Assembly: GCA_022605955.1 (NCBI GenBank)
Contig: JAKCOZ010000006.1
Coordinates: forward strand, 1,798,001 to 1,862,000
Reading direction: 5' to 3'
DNA: 64,000 nt
Source of the DNA: Rallus limicola
Lineage: Eukaryota > Chordata > Aves > Gruiformes > Rallidae
How positions within the stretch are numbered: position 1 is the first letter of the stretch; the number at the start of each line of letters is the position of its first letter. Shown one piece after another: positions 31,601 to 42,850 of the stretch. The position numbers and the translations under genes were made by a program. The notes beneath the pieces were generated by a model that saw nothing but the letters and a program-made list of their open reading frames with translations, was not told the origin of the DNA and did no database searches.

Positions 31601-34600
31601 TGGGGGCTGCCAGACACTCACTTGGTCTCGTCCCTCATCAGGTTCTTCCCAACCAACTGGAGGCACAGACAAGCCCGTGGCACCAGCAACCCAGGACATG
31701 TGGTGAGTGCTGGGGAGACCCCCAGCTCCTGGCCCAGACTCTCCACCTGTGCCCTGCCCGTTTTGGGTGTCCCTGCCTGCCTGCCTGCCAGGGAGGGGCT
31801 GCTGCCCCGGGGTCCCACAGGAGGGCCCAGGCTGCCATTGGTCCCTTCTCTCTCGTCCTCTGCAGGGAGGAGGAGGAGGAGACAAGGAGCGGGAGGCGCC
31901 TGTCCTCTAGCGCCTCGCTGAGCCCCGCGGTCTCCGTGAACTCCTTGTTGGACGTGCTGTCCGCGTGCCTCGACCCCTTCCCCGAGTCCCGCCGCAGGGA
32001 AGTGGCCCCTTCTCGCAGACGAGTCAGGGTAGGTGCCTGTTCCTCCCCACCACGCTGCGCCCGGCTCCAGTCGCTCAGGATCCGGCGCGTCGCCGCCCTC
32101 TTAGCGAGGCGGCCGCGGCCCGTTCCGCCTCGTTCGTTCCCACAATCCTCCGCGAAGCGGAAAGGGGAAGGCGGCCGCCAATGAGCGGCCGCTTGGGCGG
32201 TGACGGCCCGCCCCGTTGGCAGCCTTGAAGGGTCGGCGCGGCGGGGCAGGTGCCGTGCGGGGCCTGGGCTGTGTGGAGCAGGTGCTGGGCACCCGCGGGA
32301 GGAATGGGAAGGGCGAGGCCGCTGCCGGGGCGCAAAGGCGCGTGGGGGGTGAGGAGGGGGCTGAGCAGCCGTGCGTGGGGGTAGGGAGAGAGGCAGCCCT
32401 GGGTGGGGTGTGGGGGGGAGGTGCTGAGCAGCCATGGGTGGCATAGGGTGCCTTGGGGGTTTCTGAGCACCCGTGGGTATAGGGGTAGGGGTGATAGGCA
32501 CCTGTGGGTTTGGGAGGGTTCTGGGCACCCCTGAGTGGGGGGTAAGGTGCATGCTGTGAAGGTGTGTGGGGTGCTGAGCTCCTCCTGGGGTTGCATGAGG
32601 ACTCCCAGAGGGGCAGGGTGGGTGGGTGCCCTCAAAGAAGGGGAAGGTAGCACCCCAAAGCCTCCTTCCCTGCTCCAGCCTCGTACAGCATGGGTGAGAC
32701 GCGGGCGCACCCCGAACCCTCCATCGTTGAAGATGGCTGAGGAGGAGGAGGAGGAGGAGGAAGACCCGGTGCCCAGCCATGATCTCCAGCACGGGCTGTG
32801 CCACGCAGCACCGGTAGCTGCAGGGCCACTTTGTGAGTGGCAGGAGTGGCAGCAGCTCCAGGACCAGGTCGAGGCTTTGGGGTTGTGCATGGCACGTCGG
32901 CAGCCTGACACCCAGCCCTGGGGAGCAGCACCTGGCTCGCACCAAGCCCGCCTGCCTTCACCGTCGGGGATGTGAAATGGCTGGGGACCTGTCAGCCAGC
33001 CCACCCCCAGCAGCCCAGGTGTGGGGGGCAGCCGCACCCCCCTGGCCCCCGTTTTGTGGCAGCAGCACTGGGGAATTAAATCTGTTTCTGTCTGAAGGGC
33101 TTGTTTCTGTCTGTGCCATCAGGGGGAGGTGGAAGCTCAGGGGAGGGGATGCTTCTAGGGACAGATGGGTGTTTGCAGTCCAAAATGTCCCAAACTGGGA
33201 GTGGTTGGGGTACCCAAGCTGGGGCTCTGCTCTGCAACAGTTCTCCCCTGGGTTTCCACTCTGTGTCCTTCCCTGGGCTGTCCTGAAGCGTTTCCAGCAA
33301 TGGTCACAGACTGGTCAGGGCTGGGAGTGGCCTCAAAGATCATCCAGTCCCACCCTCTGCCATGGGCACAGACACCTCTTCCCCAGCCCAGGCTGCTCAA
33401 GGCGCCATCCAGCCCGGCCCTGGACACCTCCAGGGATGGGGCAGCCACCATCTCCCTGGACCCCCTGAGCCAGGGCCTCACCCCTCTCAGAGGGAAGAAT
33501 TTCTTCCCAATATCCAATGTAAATCTCCCCCGTTTCAATTTAAACCCATCCCTCTCATCCTGTCACTCCTGGCCCTTCTAAAATGTCCCTCCCCAGCTTT
33601 CCCGTAGGCCTTTCAGGGTCTGGAAGGTGCTGTAAGATCTCCCTGGAGCCTTCTCCAGGCTGCCCCAGCCTAAGTCTCCCAGCCTGGCTTCACGGGAGAG
33701 GTGCTCCAGCCCTCTGATAATCTTTGTGGCCTCCTCTGGACCCGTTCCAGCAGTCCCATGTGCTTCTTATGTTGGGGACCCCAGAACTGGGCCCAGCACT
33801 CCAGGTGTGGTCTCACGAGAACAAGGGGACAGTGACCGGGAAGCGCCTGTCCCCACGTGCCCCGGGGCGCTCCATGGGCTCCTGGGACTCCCTGTTGGAC
33901 GGTGGATCCGTGAGTCTCAACGCCTTCCCCATGTCCAGCCCCAGGGAAGTGGAGCCTTCTCCCAGCCCACTCAAGGTAGGTTACTCTCCACCACACTGCG
34001 CTGCACCACATCATGATATGGTGTGGAGGAATGGCTAGCTAACAGAGGCCACATACACATGGGCCAGTGGTCCGAGCTGGAATTTGGGAGGCATCGTACA
34101 CAGCTAGTCTAGTTGCTGATATGAACTGGACGTGCTATTCTTGGATACCTGAGTTGCAGACAACAGGATGCCTCTCTGATTCAGGCGTGAGGAAAGGGGG
34201 ATGGAGCTGAGCACCGATGAAGAACTAAGGGCAGGACTGACCTTAAAAATAATATCCACTAATGAGCTTGGCTTTTGCAATATGTAATGAGCTAATTAGA
34301 ACTCTTATAAAAGATGACTGTAGTATTCAATAAATGGAGCTTGCTGATTACTTGCATGGAGTGTCCAAGTCTTCCCTCCGTCGCAACAATATGGAGTGGT
34401 GTGGGGGGAGCGTGGGGTCTGTAGCATAGGGCTGGGAGCTGCTCCACACTCAGCCTTGTTCTGGGTATCTTAGAGAAGTGTTGGATGAAGAGGTTTGGAA
34501 AGAGGATGGCGAGAGTCCATCTGGAGCAGCCAAGTGGTGAGTGACCCTGGCAAGGAGCGCCCTGCAAAGGGCTGACACCCCACGCCAGCCCGGACACGGG

Positions 34601-35022
34601 GCTGTGCTGGGGGCTGCCAGACACTCATTCGTGTCTCGTCCCTCATCAGGTTCTTCCCAAGCAACTGGAGGTGTAGAGAAGCCTGCGGCACCCGAGACCA
34701 TGTGGTGAGTGCTGGGGAGACCGCCAGCTCCTGTCTCAGCCTCAGCCTGTGCCCTGTCCTTGCCCACATTGGGCAGCCCTGCCTGCTGGCTGGGGAGGAG
34801 CGGGGTCCCACCAGAGAGGCCAAGCTGCAATTGGGTTTGTTCTCGCTCCTACACTAAAGGGAGAAGGAGGAGACAATGAGCATGAGGTGCCTGTCCCCAT
34901 GTGCTCTGCTGGGCTCCATGGTCTCCCTGGGCTCTCTCTTGGATGGCATATCTGCATCACTTGACTCCTTTTGTTTCCCCCTCATTGTTAGATTTTTTCC
35001 TGATCCCTGTCCTTGTTTATAA
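25607..35022 (+). CDS. Modular repeat-exon gene, copy 2 (predicted 923 aa, one extra module)
   Basis: Exons: 25607-25708, 25824-25895, 26029-26089, 26202-26256, 26417-26576, 26711-26768, 26881-26935, 27096-27255, 27390-27450, 27563-27617, 27777-27936, 28071-28131, 28249-28303, 28468-28627, 28762-28819, 28932-28986, 29151-29258, 29420-29579, 30100-30160, 30274-30328, 30488-30647, 30782-30842, 30956-31010, 31174-31333, 31468-31528, 31642-31702, 31866-32028, 34476-34536, 34650-34704, 34860-35022. Lengths sum to 924 codons with no internal stop. Compared with copy 1 there is one more distal KRWRKR module, and the last A exon before the CpG island is 61 nt (two extra codons, KPVAP). The final B exon is cut after ...ISASLDSF and runs into foreign sequence, ending at TAA 35020-35022. 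Same N-terminus and design as copy 1; function unknown. Confidence 0.65.
29151..29258 (+). other. Chimeric B/A exon (copy 2)
   Basis: Same fusion as 10728-10835; one visible difference is ATG to ACG in the RSSMGS block (RSSTGS here). Confidence 0.85.
29642..30025 (-). mobile_element. Solo LTR 1 (unit 2)
   Basis: 384 bp, same ends and same intron position as 11218-11601, with only a few substitutions near its right end (tttatcacctaacc). Confidence 0.85.
31866..32375. promoter_or_regulatory. CpG island (unit 2)
   Basis: Counterpart of 12746-13260, starting within the last B exon and including the CCAAT and GC boxes. Confidence 0.7.
32733..32975 (+). CDS. Short acidic-protein gene, copy 2 (80 aa), unrecognised
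   Basis: The ATG at 32733 has a strong initiation context (A at -3, G at +4). The product starts MAEEEEEEEEDPVPS (eight Glu), has a mid-part rich in Gln and Trp (CEWQEWQQLQDQVEAL) that could form a short helix, and ends in a Pro/Gln-rich tail. An upstream ATG (about 32690) opens a 16-codon ORF whose stop overlaps this start. It sits 0.5 kb downstream of the CpG island, after an acceptor-like 'ctgctccag', with ATTAAA 100 bp past the stop. A 5' noncoding exon with donor 'ggggcag|gtgccg' (about 32249) is plausible. I cannot match it to a family, and a retained noncoding RNA is possible. Confidence 0.4.
   Translation: MAEEEEEEEEDPVPSHDLQHGLCHAAPVAAGPLCEWQEWQQLQDQVEALGLCMARRQPDTQPWGAAPGSHQARLPSPSGM
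33075..33080 (+). terminator. Poly(A) signal ATTAAA (unit 2)
   Basis: ATTAAA followed by a T/G-rich stretch, as in units 1 and 3. Confidence 0.55.
33300..33808 (-). repeat. CR1 fragment, antisense (unit 2)
   Basis: Counterpart of 14096-14591, but extends a little further ('gcccagcactccaggtgtgg') and meets the relic B exon. Confidence 0.9.
33817..33975 (+). pseudogene. Relic B exon without acceptor, only in unit 2
   Basis: 53 intact codons of B type (ENKGTVTGKRLSPRAP ... SPREVEPSPSPLK) with a proper GTAGGT donor, but the 5' splice acceptor has been replaced by the adjoining CR1. The downstream intron is the standard B-C intron into which LTR 2 inserted. Units 1 and 3 lack it through a shared deletion. 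Confidence 0.8.
34022..34388 (+). mobile_element. Solo LTR 2 (unit 2)
   Basis: 367 bp, target duplication ATATGG at 34016-34021 and 34389-34394, with TATAAAAG and AATAAA as in unit 1. Confidence 0.9.
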
Positions 35023-36061
35023 CCCAACTCCCCTCTCTCTAACCCATTCTCAGTTCCCCACTGGTTACATCAAATATACAAACCCCAACCAACAAACCAG
35101 GAGTTTCTAGTGGTCAGTTTTTCTCTCTCTCTCACAGTTTTGCTGCGACTCGGTCGCTCCCCACTCACACCAGAGTTGACTCATTTCACTCACACCAACA
35201 GTTCATCAGATCTAAATCCATTTTAAATACCCAGCTCCAAAGTCAAGACCAATCAATCAGGTTGCACGACAGGCAGGAGGTTGATGCTTTGGAAAGCCGG
35301 AATCAAAACTCAGGAGCCTTGGTGACTAGGAAGCAGGTATTCTTTATTGCAGCACATAGAGAGCATGCTCAGTGAGACTTAGGAGGTCTTCTGTTGGTCT
35401 TCAGGGATGAAGGCTGGACATCTTCCTCACTCTCAGCACATGCTCTTTATGTTTCTTCTCCGTGGCTATCTGAACTTAACAAAACACATTCCTTTTCCCT
35501 GAAAACAAGATCCACTCTGTCTCTGAATTGGTCGTTAGTCTCATTATTTATGACTCCCCTATCTCCTCCGGATCCTGCAAGGCTGGCTGTTACGGCTAAG
35601 TTTTGTAGCTGCTTTCACAAAACAGTTCAGAGCACAGCCATATCCTACTAGAATCCAAAACAAAGATAATCTTAAAATACATAAATGAAAGTGGCATTAA
35701 TTGTCTCAAGCTACATCCTCATCAATCTATTCAGCATTATTATATTTCACTGAATCAAGTTCTCCTGCTGACCCACAGAGCAGGACGCTGCTCCAGAAGC
35801 ACACAGCAGGACTCCACACTCACTTGGTGCTTCCTTTAACGTCTCGGTCCCACCTGCACAAGTTCTTTGTATGATGAAACCAAACCAGAACCACACTTGA
35901 TATAATTACCGAGATTCCAATCATCAACCTCCACGGGCTCCCTGCAGGCAAAAGAAAGCATCTTTTAGCTCAATGTCCCTCCAATCTGGATCCAAATTCT
36001 CAACAATCAAGTCCAATCCTTTTGCCACCTTGGAGGGATCATCCCTATATCCTTTAGCTAG
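34975..36061 (-). mobile_element. ERV remnant, antisense, internally deleted (unit 2)
   Basis: 35332-35945 matches the LTR of unit 1. At about 35945 it jumps straight to the gag-like scrap (to 36061), losing the LTR start, RT and env pieces, and then to the spacer after the CR1s. The left part, 34975-35331, is absent from units 1 and 3. It may be retroviral U5/leader sequence or a separate insert, and I cannot decide. Confidence 0.6.
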
Positions 36062-38683
36062 GATTCAGCCTGCTCGCATTTTCTTGGGGCCCAGATCCTG
36101 CAGCTTGAACCTGGACAGGTGAATACTACCTGGACCAGCTTGGAGAGGGGAGTGTGATACGTGCTTGCTTTAGGATACCCAAGTTAACAGGTTTGTCAGC
36201 ATGGCCACGAATGCTAAATTTTAACTTTTGGCAAATAAGGTTTTAATTTTTCAAGTCGAAAGCTATGTCATTGGAAATGGCCTGCTTGGCTTGGGTGGGA
36301 GCACACACAAAAGCCTTTCTCAGGGACATAGGTTGAATCTGGCTGTGCAGCTCCAAGTTTGGTTCCATCTCTGACTTGGAGGAGGTCAAGGTTTTTTCTG
36401 TGCGAGAGAAAAAGCCAGGGAGACATTCAGCCTGGGAGACTTGCTGCTCGGGTCATGTTATGACTTAGGAGGGAAACTGAGTCACGAAGCGGCACAGGAG
36501 AAAATTTTGACTAATTCTCCAGATTGGCCAAGAGCACCAACACCTCCTCCCACCCCTTTTCTCAGCATCTTAATCTGCCAGGTAAATGCTGACTGCTGTC
36601 ACCCCTGTGTGCTCTGAGGTAGGTATGTGTATGGGATGGATGGGGCTGCAGGATCAAGCTGGCTGCTATCAACTCCCCACGTAAAACCCCAGGCAGGCTC
36701 CAAGGTGTAACCTTATAGGTTTAACCTTTTCTTGGGTCCTGCTGAGCTTCACTCCAGCTTGTTCCTTGACCTGGGAAACCACCTTTGAATGTCAAGGTTC
36801 CCGTGCCTGTGTAACTCTTTCTCCTTTTGTAAAAGCTTTTTCTTAAATCATGTGCAATCAGATACTTGTTCTGTCCTTGCTTCTAAGCTTTCTGGGGCAG
36901 GAACCCCTGCTTTCCACCATCCATGGGATTATTACATGCCCCATCACAACTGGACAGTAGCAGCGATACATAAAGTAACCCCTATAGAACCACCATGAGA
37001 TGTTTCCAAGGCTGGGAGGGACAGGCAGCCCCAGACCAGCCATAGACTGCAGTTAAACGTGCATTCACTTCTTTTTCTGGTGTGTCTTTTGGTGTGCTTG
37101 TTCAGTCTGGCTTCTCCTGAAATTGTTTTGTGGAGGAGTTGATAGCCCTGGGTTCATCCAGGCTTGCTGACCATTGGAAATGAATGGGAAGATCACAGAA
37201 TCACAGAATCACAGAATCACACGGTTGGAAAAGACCTTTAAGACCATCAAGTCCAACCGTTCTTTGTTAAAAACACCCCATGTGTTTGTACCTACTGGGG
37301 ATGCTGCAGAGCAGGCTGGGCATCACAAGAGTGGGGTTTGGGCCTTTTTCTATTTCCCCTCTCTATGTTTTGGGAGGGGATGTGCTTGCATTGGATGTTT
37401 GCACATGTCAAAGGTGGTTGGTGGTACAAACATAGGACCCAAGTGAGTGTTTGCATCTGTACTGCTGTGTGTGGGATGATGTGGAATTGCAGTGTGAGCT
37501 GCATCCTTCCTGGGGGAGGGGTGGGAGCGGGTGGGGGTGGGCAGCGAGAGGTTTGAGTGCAAGTGGGGATTTGGCATCCACGATTCAAGAAGCGTCTGGC
37601 CGATGCGCTCGGTGCCCTGCTCTGCCTGGGCTGGGCCTGTGTGGAGCCAGGAGCTGGACACAGTGGTCATTATGGGTCTCTTCAAACTCAGGATATTCTA
37701 TGATTCTATGGTTGCATATCTGCTTTCCTGGTTTCAGGGTGTTTCTTTGGACCTGAAGAAGAAACTATCGGCAACCCTGGTGCTAACCTTATTTTTGGGC
37801 CTCTGTTACTACAAAGAAACCTACACACCAAGAATTCTTTTCTTCCTTTCCCCTCTATTTCTTTCTGCTTTTGTGAAAAACTGTGAAGGGAATTAAACTT
37901 CTTAAAGAGCAAAACCATTTCATTCTTTCTGAATTAGGTGTCATTTTTTTCCATGCAAAAAAATGCAAAGTAGTAAGTCTTCAAAACAGTGATAGTTGTG
38001 AGCCTGCTACTGAGGTGTCACAGCACATCTCACCCTCAAGCTAAAGCCATAATTTCATGGATAATTTATGCAATGTTCCCCACCTGGCCAAAAAAGGTGG
38101 TATGGGATGTCCACATTAGAGTTGGAAGTGTTGATCTGCTTGAGGCTCTGCAGGCTTTCCACTTCTTGCTTTTACTTTGACTGGTATAGTTTTTTTTTCC
38201 TGGTGTATTTATTCTGGAGAAAGAGAGGACCTCTCCTGAGATAGGGGTTCATTCTCTGCCAGCAAATTAAGAGTTAAAAGGTTCAGGCTTCTCATGCCAG
38301 TGATTGATCCTACTGCAGTAGAGCTGAAGATGCTGCTAAGAGCAATCTGAAGAGTGATTTGCTGGGTCTGCTGGGTTCAGAGAGAGAAGATGATGATGAA
38401 GGGGAACTAAATGCACTGAGTGAGTCTGCTGCTGACTGTCTGTTCCTCATGGGCAGGGAGTTGCTGTGACCACCGGACCAACACCCTCATGGGATTACAG
38501 GGTAACCCAGGTTGGCAAGGACCTCAGGAGAACACCTAGTCCAACCACCTCCTCCTGGACAGGAACTGTGACCAGCTGTTTGGTTTGGCAGTATGGTTAC
38601 AGGGTCTGAAATTGTTTTGTGGAGGAGTTGATAGTCCTGGGTTCATCCAGGCTTGCTGACCATTGGAAATGAATGGGAAGATC
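36062..38683. other. Spacer across the unit 2/3 boundary, no gene recognised
   Basis: Contains 36062-36758 (counterpart of about 17938-18635) and the start of unit 3 with the rearranged patch at 37119-37290. No coding block recognised. Confidence 0.6.
37119..37290. other. Copied patchwork replacing ~1.27 kb (unit 3)
   Basis: From left to right: unit-type sequence stops at 'ggcttctcctga'; about 135 bp matches 38608-38741 (spacer plus CR1 tail, with agaatcac repeated extra times); about 24 bp (tctttgttaaaaacacccca) matches 22983-23006 of unit 2; then normal spacer resumes at 'tttgtacctactgggg', the equivalent of 1631. Confidence 0.85.
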
Positions 38684-39118
38684 ACAGAAGCACAGAATCA
38701 CACGGTTTGAAAATACCTTTAAGACCATCAAGTCCAACCGTCCCTGTCCTGTGCTAAACCAGATCCCCGAGTACCTCATCTCCCCTCTGTTAAACACCCC
38801 CAGGGGTGGGGACTCGGCCCCCTCCCTGGGCAGCCTGTGCCACAGCCCCATAACTCTGCCAGGGAAGAACTTTGCCCTCCCAGCTGAGCTGACCCTGCCC
38901 TGGCACAGCTTGAGCCCACTGCCCCTTGTCCCATCTCCTGTCCCCTGGCTGAAGAGACCAGCGCCCACCTCTCTGCACCCTCCTGGCAGGGCAGGGGAGC
39001 TGCTGAGAAGGTCTCCCCTCAGCCTCCTCTTCTCCAGGCTCAACACCCCAGCTCCCTCAGCTGCTCCTCAGAGGATTTGCCCTCCAACCCCTTCCCCAGC
39101 CTGGTTGCCCTTCTCTGG
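38684..39118 (-). repeat. CR1 fragment, antisense (unit 3)
   Basis: Counterpart of 3029-3467, with the same internal join to 'ggcaaaaacaatgcc'. Confidence 0.9.
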
Positions 39119-39379
39119 CAAAAACAATGCCTTTCTGGGGGATGACTTTCTGAGGGAAGCAAAGGAAGAACAGAAATTCATAATCCTAGGGAGGCAAAGA
39201 AACATACCTGGAGGGCTGGGTTGGGAGTTCAACACAGGAGACAGGGATGGGATGTTGTGGGATTATTTCTTTGAAGCCAAACTACACTGCATGAAAGCAA
39301 AGAGCTCTCACCTGGCAGTGATATCCACTGGAATCAGCTGATGAATGCTGAGGTCCAAGTAATTTCTTAAATCCTCTCA

Positions 39380-39766
39380 GTCCTATGTTCCAGCCCCTCA
39401 CCACTCTCTCTGTAAAAAACGTCCCTTTAATATCTAATTTAAACCTTCCCTCCTTCAGCTTCACTCCATCCCCCTTGTCCTGCCATTATCTACCCTTTGA
39501 AAAAGTTGATTCCTCTCCTGTTTCTCTGCTCCCTTCAAGGACTGGAAGGCTGCAATGAGGTCCCCCCGCAGCCTTCTCTTCTCCAGGCTGAACACACCCA
39601 GCTCCCTCCCCGTCCCTGGAGGTGTTCAAGGCCAGGTTGGAGGGGGCCCAGGGCAACCTTGTGTAGCTCCAGGCCTGGAGGTTGGTGGCCCTGCCTGTGG
39701 CAGGGGGGTTGGAGCTCTGTGATCCTTGGGGTCCCTTCCAACCCAGACCATTCTCTGATTCTATGT
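39380..39766. repeat. CR1 inverted pair (unit 3)
   Basis: Counterpart of 3715-4117: antisense piece, then a sense 3' end with octamers. Confidence 0.85.
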
Positions 39767-40551
39767 GTGAAAGAAGAGAAAAAGCAGTAAGTAAGGGGTG
39801 CAAATAGCCAGTCGTGTGATGTTCAGGGAAAGACAGACTTGTGCAAGCTCACAGAGCTGGTAAGGAGCCATCAGTAGAGTTTATAAAATTAAAGTTAATC
39901 TTCTCCTTTCCCTTTTGTGCTCTCAGTCATGGGAACAGGCGGTGAAGGGGAACTACTCTTGGAAGCTGATGTCTGTCTAGGGATAAAGGATGTTAACTCC
40001 TTTATATTGGTTTGGGCAGTCACAGCCAGTGTCACGCTGCATGGGGGCAGGGGGGGTTCGCCTTTATGTGCCCGTACCTGCAGTCAGTGTTTCTGCAGGG
40101 CTGATTTCCAGAGAATAGTTATGATTTACATGAACTCTATGGAAAATTTTTAGGAAGTGAGTGGCTCTCTGAGAAAAGTTGTGCAGACAACAATAGATAC
40201 TCTTGCATGGAAGAGAATTGGGAGGATTCTTTGTTAAAAAAAGCCCATGTGAAATGGGAAAAAGATGGGGAAGGAGAAAAGCTGACATCAGTTGTAACTA
40301 AAACACTATCGAAGATCACTGAAGGAAGCTGAAGGCTCTTGTGTGAAAACCAGGGAATGGAAAGGTCAGGGGAAAGAAGAGGAAAGTTTTTAATGGATGA
40401 GGGGAAAAGGCAGCTTCTAGTAGAGAGCGAGATTCCTCGTCCTGTGACACTAAAGATCAGCTGCAAGAGAGAGGTGAAAAATCAGCCCTTGTGCCAGCAG
40501 CTGCATTGGTGTCTCCTCAGCTCTTCAGACACAGGCTCCCAGGCGCTGGTA

Positions 40552-40975
40552 AAATGGTCAGGAAGGCCTGGAGCATCTCCCCTGCCAGGACGGGCTGAAA
40601 GAACCGGGGCTGTTCAGCCTGCAGAAAAGCCTGAGAGGGGATCTGACTCATGGTTATCAATATCTGAAGGGTGGGACACAGGGGGACATGGCCAGCCTCT
40701 TCTCAGTGTCTGTGGGGACAGGACAAGGAGCGATGGCCTCAAGTTGGAGCACAGGGAGTTCCACACCAATCTGGGGAAGAACTTCTTACCAGTGAGGGTG
40801 AGGGAGCCCTGGGACAGGCTGCCCAGGGGGGTGTGGAGTCTCCTTCTCTGGAGAGATTCCAGCCCCATCCGACCCCCACCTGTGTGACCTGTCCTAGGGA
40901 GCCTGCTTTGGCAAGGGGGTTGGACCCAATGAGCTCTGGAGGTCCCTTGCAACCCCTAGGGTTCTGTGATTCTGT
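40552..40975 (+). repeat. CR1 3' fragment, sense (unit 3)
   Basis: Counterpart of 4893-5313. Confidence 0.9.
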
Positions 40976-42091
40976 TTTGCAGGAATTGTCCTGAGAATTG
41001 TCCTATTACACCATCCCATCCATGGAGGAGCAGGAGACACTTAGCAATGGCAGAAACGGATGTGTTGTGCTGGACTTCACAATAGGTCCTGAAGGTGAGC
41101 ACCTGCAGCTTCTTCATTCCTTCAAGTTGAAGCAGGGATTGAAGAGCTTTGCAACCCGAGTCTGAGCACGCAGAACTCGGTAGGATCACAAACAGTTCCC
41201 TGGGGTCACAAACACCTTGCATCTGAGGCTTGAGAAGAACACAGCTGCCTGTAGCTTTTAAGACACTTTCTGTCCTTAAGCAGGGAATAATAATCATATG
41301 GTGCACACTGGGCTTAAAGTGCTTTTTCCAAGCCTGCTCTAAAGCTGAGGGCACACTGGGCATTTGTGTTGGCAGTGTGAAGCGATAACAAAAACAAGCT
41401 GGCTGTGCCAAAGCATTGGGTATAACAAAGCTGGTAACACACCTTCTGCCCTCTCACACTGGTAAGGTCTTCACTAGTGTGCTGTTCTGGAGATGGGACA
41501 GAGCTAGGTGGCAAGGTGGGGAAAGGAGGAGGAGGAGTATAGCGGGAACGTGGGCCTTTTCCTGGACAAGTTGTGATGCTTTGGCTTGATTTGCAGGCCA
41601 TGGATCAATTTACTTGGAAGGAGAAGTAAATTAAGCTGAAATCTGGAGGACATTGTAGATATCTGTAGGACAGAAGTGATTGTTTAGCCCGATGAGGAAG
41701 GTTGGTGGAGGTTTAAATAGGTCATTGATAGATCTGTGCTGTGTGGGGACGGTGCCCAGTGAGGATGGGCTTTACAGTCCTGGCTGTCTGCGGTGGGAGG
41801 GGGGACAGCTACCCAAACTCAAACCTGAGGGTTACACAGTTAACCTTGCAAGTTCCTGAGCCTGGAACTGGGTTTAGATGCTGCTTTGAGCCATGTGTTC
41901 AGCTCCCAGCTCCTGCACGGAGCGGCTTTGCCTCAAAGCTGTGTCGCCTCGTAGGCTTTTGCCTGTCGTTAGCAGGTGAGATGAAGTTGCCTTAGATGGA
42001 GCCTGGCCTAGAGATAAAACATCTTGTGGCCTGATGAAAAGCCCTGAATGACTGGCAGGGATGAATGATGAAGGCAGACTGGACTCTGTAG
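40976..42091. other. Spacer, no gene recognised (unit 3)
   Basis: Counterpart of 5314-6430; nothing coding recognised. Confidence 0.6.
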
Positions 42092-42325
42092 GAGCACAGG
42101 AAGTTCCGCACCAATCTGGGGAAGAACTTCTTCCCAGTGAGGGTGAGGGAGCCCTGGGACAGGCTGCCCAGGGGGGTGTGGAGTCTCCTTCTCTGGAGAG
42201 ATTCCAGCCCCATCTGTGTGACCCAAACCCTGTGTGACCTGTCCTAGGGAGCCTGCTTTGGCAGGGGGGTTGGACCTGATGATCTCTGGAGGTCCCTTGC
42301 AACCCCTACGGTTCTGAGATTCTGT
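42092..42325 (+). repeat. CR1 3' fragment, sense, promoter-proximal (unit 3)
   Basis: Counterpart of 6431-6664. Confidence 0.9.
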
Positions 42326-42595
42326 ATCTTGGAAGCAGGGTGCTTGGCTCAAGGAATAAGCACCCAGAGATGGGATCTTGGGTGTTGAAGGTAAGGCCTT
42401 TTGCTCTGGTTGTGGGGTGTCAGGAGCAATGTGAAGTTTGGCTCTCCTGAAAGGTTTCTCCAAGGCGTGATGTGCTTGCTCTGCTCCTCACACAGGTGGG
42501 ACACATTTCCAAGTCTGGCTGACAGGATTCAAATGAGAAAGAGCCTTGGAGTGACAGCGGATTTATCCAGTCAGAGTTCTGCCTGCCTCTGAGGG

Positions 42596-42662
42596 CACCA
42601 ATGAGGGCTCAGCACCAATGAGGGCTCAGCACCAATGAGGGCTCAGCGTGCCCGTGATGTCA
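42596..42662 (+). promoter_or_regulatory. Promoter: triple CCAAT plus CRE-like site (unit 3)
   Basis: Three exact 17-bp repeats (42596-42646) and tgatgtca at 42655-42662; start codon at 42851. Confidence 0.65.
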
Positions 42663-42850
42663 CCAAGGGTTGTGTGGTTGCTGGACAGGTGTGAGGGGCG
42701 CAGGGCAGTTGGCACTGGACACTGTAGTCTGTCAGTGTCACTGCAGACTGCGGCCTCGGCCATTGCCAGTCGGTGTGTCGATTGAGCCATTCCTGGAGAT
42801 CTTGGAGCACATTGGTGACCGAGTGACAGAGTAGGACATCAGCTCAAGCC

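Larger units (their letters stand above)
26110..32028 (+). repeat. Exon-module array, unit 2 (eight module positions)
   Basis: A exons at 26202, 26881, 27563, 28249, 28932, 30274, 30956 and 31642. The added module (30956-31528) is nearly the same as its left neighbour, as expected of recent unequal exchange. Its A-B intron carries an extra CTGC unit (cctgcctgcctgcc). Confidence 0.95.
18636..36758. repeat. Macro-unit 2 of the tandem duplication
   Basis: Same landmark order as unit 1. Private features are a longer CR1 (20360-21190), a transposed 634-bp insert (22300-22933), one extra exon module in the gene, a relic B exon (33817-33975), a segment at about 33109-33197 absent from units 1 and 3, and a deletion of most of the ERV interior plus the following CR1s (joins near 35945 and 36061). 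Confidence 0.95.

Noticed and set aside
31638..32945. 435-codon minus-strand ORF (and shorter versions at 12920-13825 and 48609-49511)
   Set aside because: It runs through the CpG island, G-rich spacer and the antisense of A/B exons. The composition is GC-driven low complexity (Pro/His/Thr), and unit differences include in-frame stop changes with no splice or start support.
33817..33975. B-like relic exon of unit 2 as part of the gene 2 coding sequence
   Set aside because: Its acceptor has been lost to the CR1 join, and its phase does not fit directly after the B exon ending at 32028.
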